Source: Candidatus Saccharibacteria bacterium UBA1949
Lineage (GTDB): Bacteria > Patescibacteriota > Saccharimonadia > Saccharimonadales > Saccharimonadaceae
Direction: 5' to 3'
DNA: 5,133 nucleotides
Assembly (NCBI GenBank): GCA_002336735.1
Contig: DDER01000010.1
Span: forward strand, 1,489 to 6,621
A program made the translations under genes and the position numbers. Positions 1-5,083 of the stretch are shown here, piece after piece. The number at the start of each line of letters is the position of its first letter. Position 1 is the first letter of the stretch. The notes under the pieces are model-generated. The model searched no databases, was not told the DNA's origin, and saw only the letters and a list, made by a program, of their open reading frames with translations.

Positions 1-22
1 TCAAGTCTGGGAGGAGCCACCA
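1..22 (+). tRNA. tRNA 3' end (partial, isotype not determinable)
   Basis: Only the last 22 bases of a tRNA gene are present. They read as six T-loop bases (TCAAGT, positions 55-60), the 3' side of the T stem (CTGGG), the 3' side of the acceptor stem (AGGAGCC), discriminator A73 and an encoded CCA at 20-22. The implied 5' acceptor strand is GGCTCCT. The anticodon lies outside the window, so the isotype cannot be stated. The match to tRNA 3' architecture is exact in spacing, and a terminator follows immediately. Confidence 0.8.
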
Positions 23-60
23 AAGAAACTATCCCACCTATATGGTGGGATTATTTCTTT
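22..60 (+). terminator. Rho-independent terminator after the tRNA, probably bidirectional
   Basis: ATCCCACC (31-38) pairs perfectly with GGTGGGAT (44-51) around a 5-nt loop. Flanking AAAGAAA (22-28) pairs with TTTCTTT (54-60), giving a T-rich tail on the plus strand and another (TTTCTTT) when read on the minus strand. It should end the tRNA transcript, and it could also stop read-through from the minus-strand LamG gene. Confidence 0.8.
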
Positions 61-157
61 CTGTATGCATAGCATACAAGGAGCCGTTTGGTGACGGTGC
101 GCGACTCTGTCACTATCGCCTAGCAAGCACAGCTTGCAAGAGTGGGCTCTCTTGCGA
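61..157. other. Hairpin-rich noncoding stretch, possible structured RNA or 3' UTR
   Basis: No plausible gene is seen here. There are several perfect inverted repeats: TGTATGC/GCATACA (62-68, 72-78), GTGAC/GTCAC (91-95, 109-113), GCAAGC/GCTTGC (123-128, 132-137) and GCAAGAG/CTCTTGC (136-142, 149-155). The last two share bases and are mutually exclusive. GAGCC (81-85) can also pair with GGCTC (145-149), which would enclose two of the hairpins in a multibranch fold of about 69 nt. No U-run follows the last hairpin on the minus strand, so a simple terminator for the LamG gene is not obvious. It could be the structured 3' UTR of that gene or a small RNA. Confidence 0.35.
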
Positions 158-197
158 ACAATCTCAAAAAGTTTATCTTATGTGAGAGTTTTTCCAG

Positions 198-1058
198 CTA
201 CAGCATTGCGTTATAGTGTTCTGTGATACGAGCTGCGCCGAGTGTGTAGTTGTATACGGCGACTTTTGCGACGCTGCCTTTGAAGTACGAATTTTTGTCA
301 GTAGTACCGATACGAAAGGGCGCGATGGTATCGCTAGGACGAATATAATATGGGCTGCCCAGCGTATCTGAGTCATGCAAGATGCCATTGATAAAAAGCC
401 GCACGATACCATAGCCATCACCGCCTGCACGATTGCGCCAGCTATCACTATCATCAACTGTCATAACGATATGCCGCCAGTCACCAACTCCATAATTAAC
501 CGATGCTCCGTTGTAGCCATACTGATAGAATGACCCCGCACCCAGCCCGGCTGTGCTATTGAAAACATAGGTTGACATTCGTCGCCAGCGAATAGCTGTA
601 GAATTATCAGGTTGTGTTTTACCATAGGTGCGAAACTGATATTCAAATTGGGCACTCGTTGCACCGCTATCACCTGACCAGACACCTTTGCCGAGAAAGT
701 GAACCATCGGACCATCACTGCTAGCATCAGTAGCTGGGTAGTCGTCTGCATCAGGACGCATCCAGCATTCGATCGTCAGTGCTCTAGTGGTCGAAATAGA
801 AAAATCATTATGATCAGGTACTTGCAGGTAGTTATTGGCGAGTCCATTAAAAACGGGTGCCGTGTCGCCATTGGGAGTGGTATCACTTGTCACAATGCCA
901 ACTTTGGTCACGATATGTCGTCCTGTTGTGTCTGATATGCCATTGTCTGCCATAAAAAATACTGGCGTATCTGCCATCACGGCTGCGTCATATCCACTCA
1001 TTGATCCGCCAGATCCAGATGACTTTACTCGCAGCAATCGTCTCGTTTGCATACCCAT
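198..1058 (-). CDS. LamG/concanavalin A-like jelly-roll domain protein without visible signal peptide
   Basis: The 286-residue product is almost entirely one Laminin_G_3-type (concanavalin A-like) domain. Signature segments appear in order: YDAAVMADTPVFF (about 23-35), the strand ALTIECWMRP (93-102), GDWRHIVMTVDD (192-203), VRLFINGIL (219-227), and a closing block with IGTTD (250-254), FKGSVAKVAVYNYTL (259-273) and HYNAM. Such domains bind glycans or protein surfaces and are common in secreted adhesins and phage tail proteins. The N-terminus is short and basic (TRRLLRVK), followed by a Ser/Gly linker. No hydrophobic signal segment or C-terminal anchor is visible, which is odd for a LamG protein. 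The ATG at 1058 sits 8 nt downstream of an extended -10 box and lacks a Shine-Dalgarno, so the mRNA is probably leaderless; Met3 (1052) is an alternative start. The gene is divergent from the WxL-like gene. The fold is confident; the ligand and location are unknown. Confidence 0.85.
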   Translation of the reverse strand: MGMQTRRLLRVKSSGSGGSMSGYDAAVMADTPVFFMADNGISDTTGRHIVTKVGIVTSDTTPNGDTAPVFNGLANNYLQVPDHNDFSISTTRALTIECWMRPDADDYPATDASSDGPMVHFLGKGVWSGDSGATSAQFEYQFRTYGKTQPDNSTAIRWRRMSTYVFNSTAGLGAGSFYQYGYNGASVNYGVGDWRHIVMTVDDSDSWRNRAGGDGYGIVRLFINGILHDSDTLGSPYYIRPSDTIAPFRIGTTDKNSYFKGSVAKVAVYNYTLGAARITEHYNAML

Positions 1059-1065
1059 ATCTAGT

Positions 1066-1074
1066 AGTATAGCA
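1066..1074 (-). promoter_or_regulatory. Extended -10 promoter of the LamG gene, leaderless
   Basis: Read on the minus strand, this is TGC-TATACT, an extended -10 box. Only 7 nt separate it from the ATG at 1058, so transcription should begin at or one base before the start codon. No convincing -35 box is found at 16-18 nt. It lies about 40 bp from the divergent promoter of the WxL-like gene, so the two could share regulation. Confidence 0.6.
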
Positions 1075-1112
1075 AGCAGGTTGGATTATCCATAAAAACA
1101 TAAGTAATGTTA

Positions 1113-1142
1113 TTGACTGCCTAATAACGCCAATGCTATAAT
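1113..1142 (+). promoter_or_regulatory. Promoter of the WxL-like gene (TTGACT, 18 nt, TGCTATAAT)
   Basis: TTGACT (1113-1118) is followed after 18 nt by TATAAT (1137-1142), preceded by TGC (extended -10). This is near consensus for the housekeeping sigma factor. The predicted transcription start is about 1149-1150, giving a 5' UTR of about 54 nt that ends in a GGAGG ribosome binding site (1194-1198). It is the strongest-looking promoter in the window, fitting an abundant surface subunit. Confidence 0.75.
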
Positions 1143-1193
1143 CATTTCTATTGAGAATAAAAAAACAGCGCACAGCAACAATATATGTGATAT

Positions 1194-1198
1194 GGAGG
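1194..1198 (+). promoter_or_regulatory. Ribosome binding site fixing the WxL-like start at 1204
   Basis: A perfect GGAGG lies 5 nt before the ATG at 1204. An in-frame ATG at 1192 overlaps this site and has no Shine-Dalgarno of its own, so 1204 is preferred. The resulting N-terminus is a clean signal peptide. Confidence 0.75.
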
Positions 1199-1203
1199 AT
1201 GTA

Positions 1204-1680
1204 ATGATCAAAAAACATAGCAGCTCTGGGATAGCCATAGCAATTCTACTAGCTCTCGTTGGGGTGCCTGTGGTGCACGCAGCAACAACTGCTACTTCTC
1301 AGCTCACGCAGACCATTAGTGCCGGAACTCTTAGTACGAGCATCAGAGATGGTAGTAATGTTGAGCTTTCAACCCCTGGATTTGGTATGTCAAGTGTCAA
1401 TGTCAAAACTACCGCACAGCAGTCGACTGGGACATTTGGAACCTCTGACAAGAGGATCTATGTCGATAACCCAGGTGCTGTGACCGGAACGAACACGTGG
1501 ACACTTTCGCTTAATGCGACCACTCCTGGTACTGGTACTTGGATGAAAGCAGGCGCTCCTGCAACTGCCGCCTATCTGTACAATGGCACTTCTACTACTG
1601 GTCTTTTAACAGTTAATGCCTCAGCTGGAACCTACACCCCTGTGTCCGGGACCTCTACTGGTATTACTGCTAGGTACTAA
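1204..1680 (+). CDS. Secreted WxL-like surface protein, truncated by a frameshift
   Basis: This is the upstream part (158 residues) of a small secreted protein. Residues 1-26 form a signal peptide: MIKK, a hydrophobic core AIAILLALVGVPVV, and cleavage after VHA. The mature part is Ser/Thr/Gly-rich and beta-strand-like. It contains NTWTLSLNA, with a W-x-L motif at residues 99-101 as in the first motif of WxL domains, which bind peptidoglycan in Lactobacillales. The frame ends after GIT with only ARY before TAA at 1678. The next frame continues at once with an in-family C-terminus to 1849; the joined product would be about 214 residues. A shift of +1 (one extra base, or two missing) near 1666-1671 explains this. 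No slippery codon pair is evident, so a mutation or a sequencing error is likelier than programmed frameshifting. The DUF916-like gene downstream supports the WxL assignment. A second WxL motif is not seen. Confidence 0.7.
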   Translation: MIKKHSSSGIAIAILLALVGVPVVHAATTATSQLTQTISAGTLSTSIRDGSNVELSTPGFGMSSVNVKTTAQQSTGTFGTSDKRIYVDNPGAVTGTNTWTLSLNATTPGTGTWMKAGAPATAAYLYNGTSTTGLLTVNASAGTYTPVSGTSTGITARY

Positions 1681-1849
1681 CGCGTCATTCAACGGCTCTG
1701 CCCCTATCACCCTAGCTCAGGGCGGATCAACTGCTGATGATATCACCAATGGATATTTCACTGGATTTGGATTGGTACAAGACATACCAGCTAATACTGT
1801 TGCCGGTAGCTACTTCTTGGATATGACGCAAACTATCGCAACTCCATAA
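1670..1849 (+). pseudogene. C-terminal fragment of the WxL-like protein in the +1 frame
   Basis: From 1670 the frame reads LGTNASFNGS, then ITLAQGG, DDITNGYFTGFGLVQDIPA and finally GSYFLDMTQTIATP before TAA at 1847. The segment is Gly/Thr-rich and closes in a strand typical of secreted beta-sandwich subunits. This block resembles the C-terminus of small secreted proteins that I associate with Saccharibacteria. It has no ribosome binding site or start of its own where continuity begins; an ATG at 1616 in this frame encodes shadow sequence first. It therefore belongs to the gene starting at 1204, separated from it by a single frameshift. Confidence 0.7.
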
Positions 1850-1880
1850 ATGCATAGCTCTCTCATACGGTCTGACCCAT

Positions 1881-1908
1881 ATAGTACTCCTGACGACGGG
1901 AGTACTAT
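1881..1908 (+). terminator. Perfect 10-bp hairpin after the WxL-like gene, weak terminator or attenuator
   Basis: ATAGTACTCC (1881-1890) pairs perfectly with GGAGTACTAT (1899-1908) around an 8-nt loop. The following bases (TCGTAGGG) are not a U-run, so intrinsic termination would be inefficient. Partial read-through into the next gene, or protection of the upstream mRNA's 3' end, is possible. A separate promoter follows. Confidence 0.45.
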
Positions 1909-1922
1909 TCGTAGGGCGTGCT

Positions 1923-1948
1923 TTGACTGAAGCTATCTATGATATAAT
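1923..1948 (+). promoter_or_regulatory. Extended -10 promoter of the DUF916-like gene
   Basis: TGA-TATAAT (1940-1948) is a perfect extended -10 box. TTGACT (1923-1928) resembles a -35 box but is only 14 nt away, so the extended element probably carries most of the activity. Predicted transcription starts at about 1955, roughly 21 nt before the ATG at 1977. This rules out the upstream in-frame ATG at 1923. Confidence 0.7.
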
Positions 1949-1966
1949 TTTAATGACATATGCGAT

Positions 1967-1974
1967 AAGGGGGA
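1967..1974 (+). promoter_or_regulatory. Ribosome binding site fixing the DUF916-like start at 1977
   Basis: AAGGGGGA lies just before the ATG at 1977; AAGG is 6 nt from the start codon. Together with the promoter position it selects 1977 over the ATG at 1923. Confidence 0.65.
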
Positions 1975-1976
1975 AT

Positions 1977-3110
1977 ATGAGTAGAATCCAAAAATGGTCA
2001 GTGGTTGCTCTGGGCCTGGTGCTATTAGTGACAATGAGCGGACTGCCTGTCAGCGCGCTATCCTATGGTGGACTGGGCGGTCGTCCGGCCAATCCAGACC
2101 CAGCAAACCCTAGAACGCAGTCGATATTTATATATACGCTTGACCATTTAGCAACAAAAAACGACGAGATACTTATGAGTAATAGTGCCGACGTTGACAA
2201 AAGCGTTGACCTATATACTGTCGATGGAATTGTGACTAATACGGGTGCTTTTACGTGTAAGCAGCGCTCAGAGGATCGAAAAGGTGCGGCGGGCTGGATC
2301 CAGCTTGCTTCCAGTACCGTGCGGCTCGCCCCTAATCAGAAGGAAAAAGTAGGATTCACGATCACGATACCGGCTGATGCTGATGTAGGTGAGCATAATG
2401 CATGTATTGTTTTTCAGCCGAGTGACGATAACGGTGAGGCGAGTGGCAACATCCGTCTTCGTACACGCCAGGCGCTGCGTGTTGCTATCACTATTCCTGG
2501 TGAGCTAAAACGAGATATATCAATCGCTTCTTTTGGTGTGACTGATGAGTCCAGTAAGCACATTGTATCACTTGGATTACACAACGATGGCAACGTCTCA
2601 GCAGATGTAAATGCTCAGGTAGTGATCGAATCGTTACTTGGTGCCGCGATGTATAAAAATGGTGGTGAATACCCAGTACTTGCTGGTCAAAAACTTGATC
2701 TAGCGTTTTCAAACGATAAGCGTCCCTTTTTTGGTGGGTGGTATCGTGCATATGCCACTATAGAATATGACAAAACTCCAGGAACATTTGGTATTAATGA
2801 TAAAAACAATCTCATCACCAAGCGTACCGATACGTCGACTATATTTATTGCCCCCAGTGTCGGGGGTGGCATAGTTCTGATGCTTGGAGGAGCAGCCATA
2901 GTAGCAATAATTGGGTGGTTACTGTACGGGTATAAACGTCGCCAAAGAGAGCGTCAAACATGGCATCTAGTAACAATTAAGCGTGATATGCAAATAGACG
3001 AGCTTGCCGCTGAGTATCGCACGAACTGGAAGGACATCAGGCGAGTGAATCATCTCAAGCCGCCATACTCTATCCGCAAAGGCGATAAAATCCGCTTGCC
3101 AAAAGTCTAA
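1977..3110 (+). CDS. DUF916-like WxL-interacting membrane protein with C-terminal LysM domain
   Basis: The product is 377 residues. Residues 1-27 are a signal peptide (KWSVVALGLVLLVTM, cleavage after VSA). Residues about 45-175 form a beta-sandwich with the pattern of the WxL-interacting protein peptidoglycan-binding domain (DUF916): VRLAPNQKEKVGFTITIPADADVGEH, split here as VRLAPNQ (115-121) and FTITIPADADVGEH (127-140), then ACIVF. Residues about 178-290 look like the second, DUF3324-type beta domain (LGLHNDGNVSADV, 199-211; GGWYRAYATIEYD, 253-265). A single membrane helix follows (about 296-318) and then a strongly basic KRRQRER. Residues 329-376 are a LysM domain: WHLVTIKRDMQIDELA, RVNHL, then IRKGDKIRLPKV. 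The positive-inside rule puts the LysM in the cytoplasm, which is unusual. The ectodomain has exactly two cysteines (94 and 143), a possible disulfide. It follows a WxL-like gene, matching WxL clusters of Gram-positives, and probably tethers that subunit to the surface. Confidence 0.75.
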   Translation: MSRIQKWSVVALGLVLLVTMSGLPVSALSYGGLGGRPANPDPANPRTQSIFIYTLDHLATKNDEILMSNSADVDKSVDLYTVDGIVTNTGAFTCKQRSEDRKGAAGWIQLASSTVRLAPNQKEKVGFTITIPADADVGEHNACIVFQPSDDNGEASGNIRLRTRQALRVAITIPGELKRDISIASFGVTDESSKHIVSLGLHNDGNVSADVNAQVVIESLLGAAMYKNGGEYPVLAGQKLDLAFSNDKRPFFGGWYRAYATIEYDKTPGTFGINDKNNLITKRTDTSTIFIAPSVGGGIVLMLGGAAIVAIIGWLLYGYKRRQRERQTWHLVTIKRDMQIDELAAEYRTNWKDIRRVNHLKPPYSIRKGDKIRLPKV

Positions 3111-3170
3111 TGCGATAAGACTGGCTCTTAGTGCAGTGAGTGATTATGCAAAAGTTTTTTCAAACATACC

Positions 3171-3176
3171 GGGGGG
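3171..3176 (+). promoter_or_regulatory. G-rich ribosome binding site selecting the GTG start at 3184
   Basis: GGGGGG at 3171-3176 is 7 nt before GTG at 3184. The longer in-frame start (GTG at 3136) has no comparable site and would put 16 polar residues before the signal peptide. The site resembles the G-rich one before the DUF916-like gene. Confidence 0.55.
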
Positions 3177-3183
3177 TAATGCA

Positions 3184-3918
3184 GTGAAATATTGTTATGT
3201 TTTGGCTACCATATTGGCTGTTGTTGGTGCACCGCCAAGCGTGCTGGCCACTACCGAGCTACGTCAAGAAATAACACTGATTGATTGCACGAGAACCGAT
3301 GTTGTGAATGGTTCTGGTACAGCGAGTTCCGTTCAGTGCGAAGGTGCGGTCGCACCGACAGTTAACGCAGTTGTCGCGTATGCAGATGAGCTAGTGATAT
3401 CGGGCACGTACGATGCGAATAGAGCAAGCGTATTACGCGTACAGTTGCTTGGTGCATGGTATCGACTTGGACAGCATGCGCAATTGACGGCAGTTGATAA
3501 TCATTGGCATCTTGATCTATCAGCAGTACTGACTAGCCTCTCGCCAGGTGTTTACCCTGTTGTTGTCGAGGTTGAAACGGCCGACAGTCTACTCTTGCGA
3601 GATGCCACTCACGATGAGATCGTCATACTGGCGCGTGCGGATGCTGCTCGCAACAATATAGTCATATCACAGATAGCTAGTAGCGCTCATTGGCCCTATA
3701 ATTATCGCAACTACACACGCTATGCGTTGAATGCGATGAACGCCGATAGTATGATACTTAGCATGCCAACACTGCCAACGCTGCCTATTCAGCCCTTGTC
3801 GCCACCCGTCATGACCGACGAGGCCATTCATCCAGTGGCGGGGTATAGTGGCGTGTTTGTCTTGTTGCTCACAGCGACAATATTCTATACCTTCAGGCTA
3901 AAAAGATCGAGACAATAA
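3184..3918 (+). CDS. Secreted Ig-like domain protein with C-terminal membrane anchor
   Basis: From GTG at 3184 the product is 244 residues. Residues 1-22 are a signal peptide with a hydrophobic core YVLATILAVVGAP and cleavage after VLA. Residues about 57-150 resemble a bacterial Ig-like fold: ELVISGTYDANRASVLRVQL (69-88), a tyrosine-containing strand, HWHLDLSAVL (107-116), LSPGVYPVVVEVET (119-132) and a final Asp-rich strand to VILA. A linker with a proline-rich stretch (MPTLPTLPIQPLSPP, 194-208) leads to one membrane helix (about 218-237) and a basic tail RLKRSRQ. No LPxTG sortase motif is present. Cys35 and Cys52 could form a disulfide. The gene begins 73 bp after the DUF916-like gene, with no clear promoter or terminator between, so the two are probably co-transcribed. 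It occupies the place of the small anchored third member of Gram-positive WxL clusters, but sequence homology to that member is not evident. Specific function is unknown. Confidence 0.7.
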   Translation: MKYCYVLATILAVVGAPPSVLATTELRQEITLIDCTRTDVVNGSGTASSVQCEGAVAPTVNAVVAYADELVISGTYDANRASVLRVQLLGAWYRLGQHAQLTAVDNHWHLDLSAVLTSLSPGVYPVVVEVETADSLLLRDATHDEIVILARADAARNNIVISQIASSAHWPYNYRNYTRYALNAMNADSMILSMPTLPTLPIQPLSPPVMTDEAIHPVAGYSGVFVLLLTATIFYTFRLKRSRQ

Positions 3919-4089
3919 AGTCGTTGTCTGAACAGCCCGCTTGGCGCAGTGGTTCTGCCATCTTCCTAGTTGCTGCCACTGCTAAGAATTATTCAGTAGA
4001 TGCACTGTTGCATCACCGGTGGTGATTGCTTGCTTGCTGTGGTAGAGCTCTTGCTGACGCCCCGTATGCCCATTAAGGGGAGTCATGCA
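3919..4089. other. Convergent intergenic gap with several inverted repeats
   Basis: This gap lies between the 3' ends of the Ig-like gene and the minus-strand 76-residue gene. Inverted repeats are GCAGTGG/CCACTGC (3946-3952, 3976-3982), GATGCA/TGCATC (3999-4004, 4009-4014) and ATCACC/GGTGAT (4012-4017, 4021-4026); the last two share bases. None is followed by a U-run on either strand, so no classical terminator can be named. A plus-strand frame from 4000 to 4182 overlaps the minus-strand gene and has no ribosome binding site. I see no supported gene here. Confidence 0.35.
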
Positions 4090-4320
4090 CTAGCTATTCT
4101 TTGCCTCATTAATACCTCGCTGTTCATAATCAGACGTTGGAGAAGGCTGAGAACCTACACTCAACTGTATACTGTCTGTTGAAATGCGAGGAGAACTATG
4201 AGCTTGGAGTGGCTCAAAAGATGCTCTTGGGCCCTGGTAGCTTTCCTGCACTACCTCATAAGAAGCCGCTGGCTCGATAATCTCATCGGGCATTGCCATT
4301 GGCTCATTCGTGCTAGGCAT
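4090..4320 (-). CDS. Hypothetical 76-residue polar, probably disordered protein
   Basis: I do not recognise this protein. It is rich in Ser, Pro, Glu and Gln, with no Cys or Trp and no hydrophobic segment, so it is probably soluble and largely disordered. The N-terminal third is acidic (NEPMAMPDEIIEP). Its ATG (4318-4320) overlaps the last codons of the membrane-protein gene by 8 nt, and AAAGGGA about 10 nt upstream could serve as ribosome binding site, so translational coupling is likely. The tight pairing suggests a cytoplasmic partner of the membrane protein. A shorter plus-strand frame overlaps it, but this strand has the better start context. Confidence 0.55.
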   Translation of the reverse strand: MPSTNEPMAMPDEIIEPAASYEVVQESYQGPRASFEPLQAHSSPRISTDSIQLSVGSQPSPTSDYEQRGINEAKNS

Positions 4321-4852
4321 ACAGCTGAATTCCCTTTAAAATAGCAGTTATGAGTATTGCTATCACTAGCATACTAGCCGCAGCGAGCTGCTGGTAATAC
4401 TTCTTCGAATAGACCTTGTTGAACTCCTTATTGGCAAGACTATAGCAATCAACGAGCCACTTAGCGAATATTTCTCTTCGCATCTTCCCCTTATTCATCT
4501 GTAGGATCATATCGTCAATATTGAGCGGACTCGCGGAGTTACTGGCTATCATTGATGTGATCGACAAGGCAATACTTGCAATCGCTAAGACCATAGCAGA
4601 GATACTAGCAAAGACTGCCAATGAATCCGTAAACTTCGGCAAGGTACTGATGACCTGCAAGATAATAACAGCTGCAGCTATGAGGAAGCCTGCTTTCGTA
4701 TGAAGGTATGATATATCCGATGACCTCTTGAGGACCTTGGCCTGTACATGTTCGGCAAGAGTAAGCCAGTTATCGGTATGCGTCTCGTTAATATCGAACG
4801 AAATAGCTGCGTTGTCTATTGGCTTGTCAGCTGTCTTGCTGTTGGTGGCCAT
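4313..4852 (-). CDS. Small membrane protein with three predicted helices, SLATT/Pycsar-effector-like topology
   Basis: The 179-residue product starts with a polar region (1-45), then SDISYLHTKAGFLIAAAVII, in which a Lys precedes the first membrane helix (about 53-70). A short loop (LPKFTDS) joins a second helix (about 77-101). A charged, probably helical cytoplasmic segment (about 110-152, with KGKMRREIFAKW) ends in KKYYQQL before a third helix (about 154-173). The arrangement recalls SLATT and Pycsar TM effector (DUF5706-like) families, which have two helices after an Asp/Thr-Lys-Ala motif, a cytoplasmic stretch and a late helix. This is resemblance only; no cyclase or other partner of such systems is seen. 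The start at 4852 is chosen because AGGAAGGGA (4865-4857) precedes it. A longer GTG start at 4885 lies at the predicted transcription start and is unlikely. It overlaps the downstream small gene. Function is otherwise unknown. Confidence 0.7.
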   Translation of the reverse strand: MATNSKTADKPIDNAAISFDINETHTDNWLTLAEHVQAKVLKRSSDISYLHTKAGFLIAAAVIILQVISTLPKFTDSLAVFASISAMVLAIASIALSITSMIASNSASPLNIDDMILQMNKGKMRREIFAKWLVDCYSLANKEFNKVYSKKYYQQLAAASMLVIAILITAILKGIQLYA

Positions 4853-4856
4853 TAAA

Positions 4857-4865
4857 TCCCTTCCT
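4857..4865 (-). promoter_or_regulatory. Ribosome binding site fixing the membrane-protein start at 4852
   Basis: On the minus strand AGGAAGGGA stands 4 nt before the ATG at 4852 (the GGAAGG core is 6 nt away). The site would lie inside the coding region if translation began at the GTG at 4885. Confidence 0.65.
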
Positions 4866-4890
4866 CTAACTTCCACTATATTCACCTGTC

Positions 4891-4899
4891 ATTATAGCA
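4891..4899 (-). promoter_or_regulatory. Extended -10 promoter of the minus-strand membrane-protein operon
   Basis: On the minus strand this reads TGC-TATAAT, identical to the -10 box of the WxL-like gene. No good -35 is present. Transcription should start near 4884, leaving a 5' UTR of about 32 nt before the ATG at 4852. It probably serves both minus-strand genes. Confidence 0.65.
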
Positions 4900-5036
4900 T
4901 GTCGCAAACCTCCTGCGATCGAACCGGCCAGCTCCGATGGTAGGGCTGAACATAGGAACCAGGGTCGGACCCTAAACAGATACAAAAAGTCTTAATTTGC
5001 ATATAATGACTGTATGCCCTCAAAAATTTCACAAAC
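4900..5036. other. Noncoding gap between membrane-protein promoter and tRNA-Gly terminator
   Basis: No gene is supported. The gap holds a small hairpin AGGGT/ACCCT (4961-4965, 4969-4973). It competes with a longer-range pairing TAGGG/CCCTA (4941-4945, 4970-4974). A plus-strand TATAAT (5002-5007) has no -35 and leads only to a 30-codon frame that runs into the tRNA. Nothing else is identified. Confidence 0.3.
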
Positions 5037-5061
5037 AAAAAAAACGGACGCTTTGCGCCCG
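5037..5061 (-). terminator. Rho-independent terminator of tRNA-Gly
   Basis: On the minus strand CGGGCGC (5061-5055) pairs with GCGTCCG (5051-5045) around an AAA loop, with one G-U pair, and is followed by eight U (5044-5037). It lies 22 nt past the tRNA CCA end. This is a textbook intrinsic terminator. Confidence 0.9.
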
Positions 5062-5083
5062 GATTTGCAGATTTGTCCAAATT

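Noticed and set aside
699..1095. Plus-strand frames opposite the LamG gene
   Set aside because: They are antisense shadows of the LamG coding sequence, with no family pattern or start signals.
1923..1976. Longer N-terminus for the DUF916-like protein from the ATG at 1923
   Set aside because: The stretch contains a TGATATAAT promoter box, and the ATG at 1977 has the ribosome binding site and a clean signal peptide.
1960..3119. Direct repeat ATGCGATAAG at 1960-1969 and 3110-3119, each upstream of a cluster gene
   Set aside because: A 10-base repeat is expected several times by chance in a window of this size, and the distances to the two start codons differ.
3190..3204. Cysteine in the signal peptide of the Ig-like protein as a possible lipobox
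   Set aside because: Cys4 lies at the start of the hydrophobic core, not after it, so it cannot be a lipoprotein cleavage site; the peptide ends in VLA instead.
3934..3975. tRNA-like string GCCCGCTTGGCGCAGTGGT
   Set aside because: It resembles a tRNA acceptor and D arm at first sight, but no D-stem partner, anticodon arm, T arm or CCA end follows at the required spacing.
4000..4182. Plus-strand 60-codon frame with a hydrophobic middle and an Arg-rich segment
   Set aside because: It overlaps the minus-strand 76-residue gene for about half its length, has no ribosome binding site or promoter, and its sequence looks like a chance frame.
4892..5080. Minus-strand 62-codon frame
   Set aside because: It starts next to the tRNA-Gly CCA end and runs through that tRNA's terminator, with no ribosome binding site and no recognisable protein pattern.
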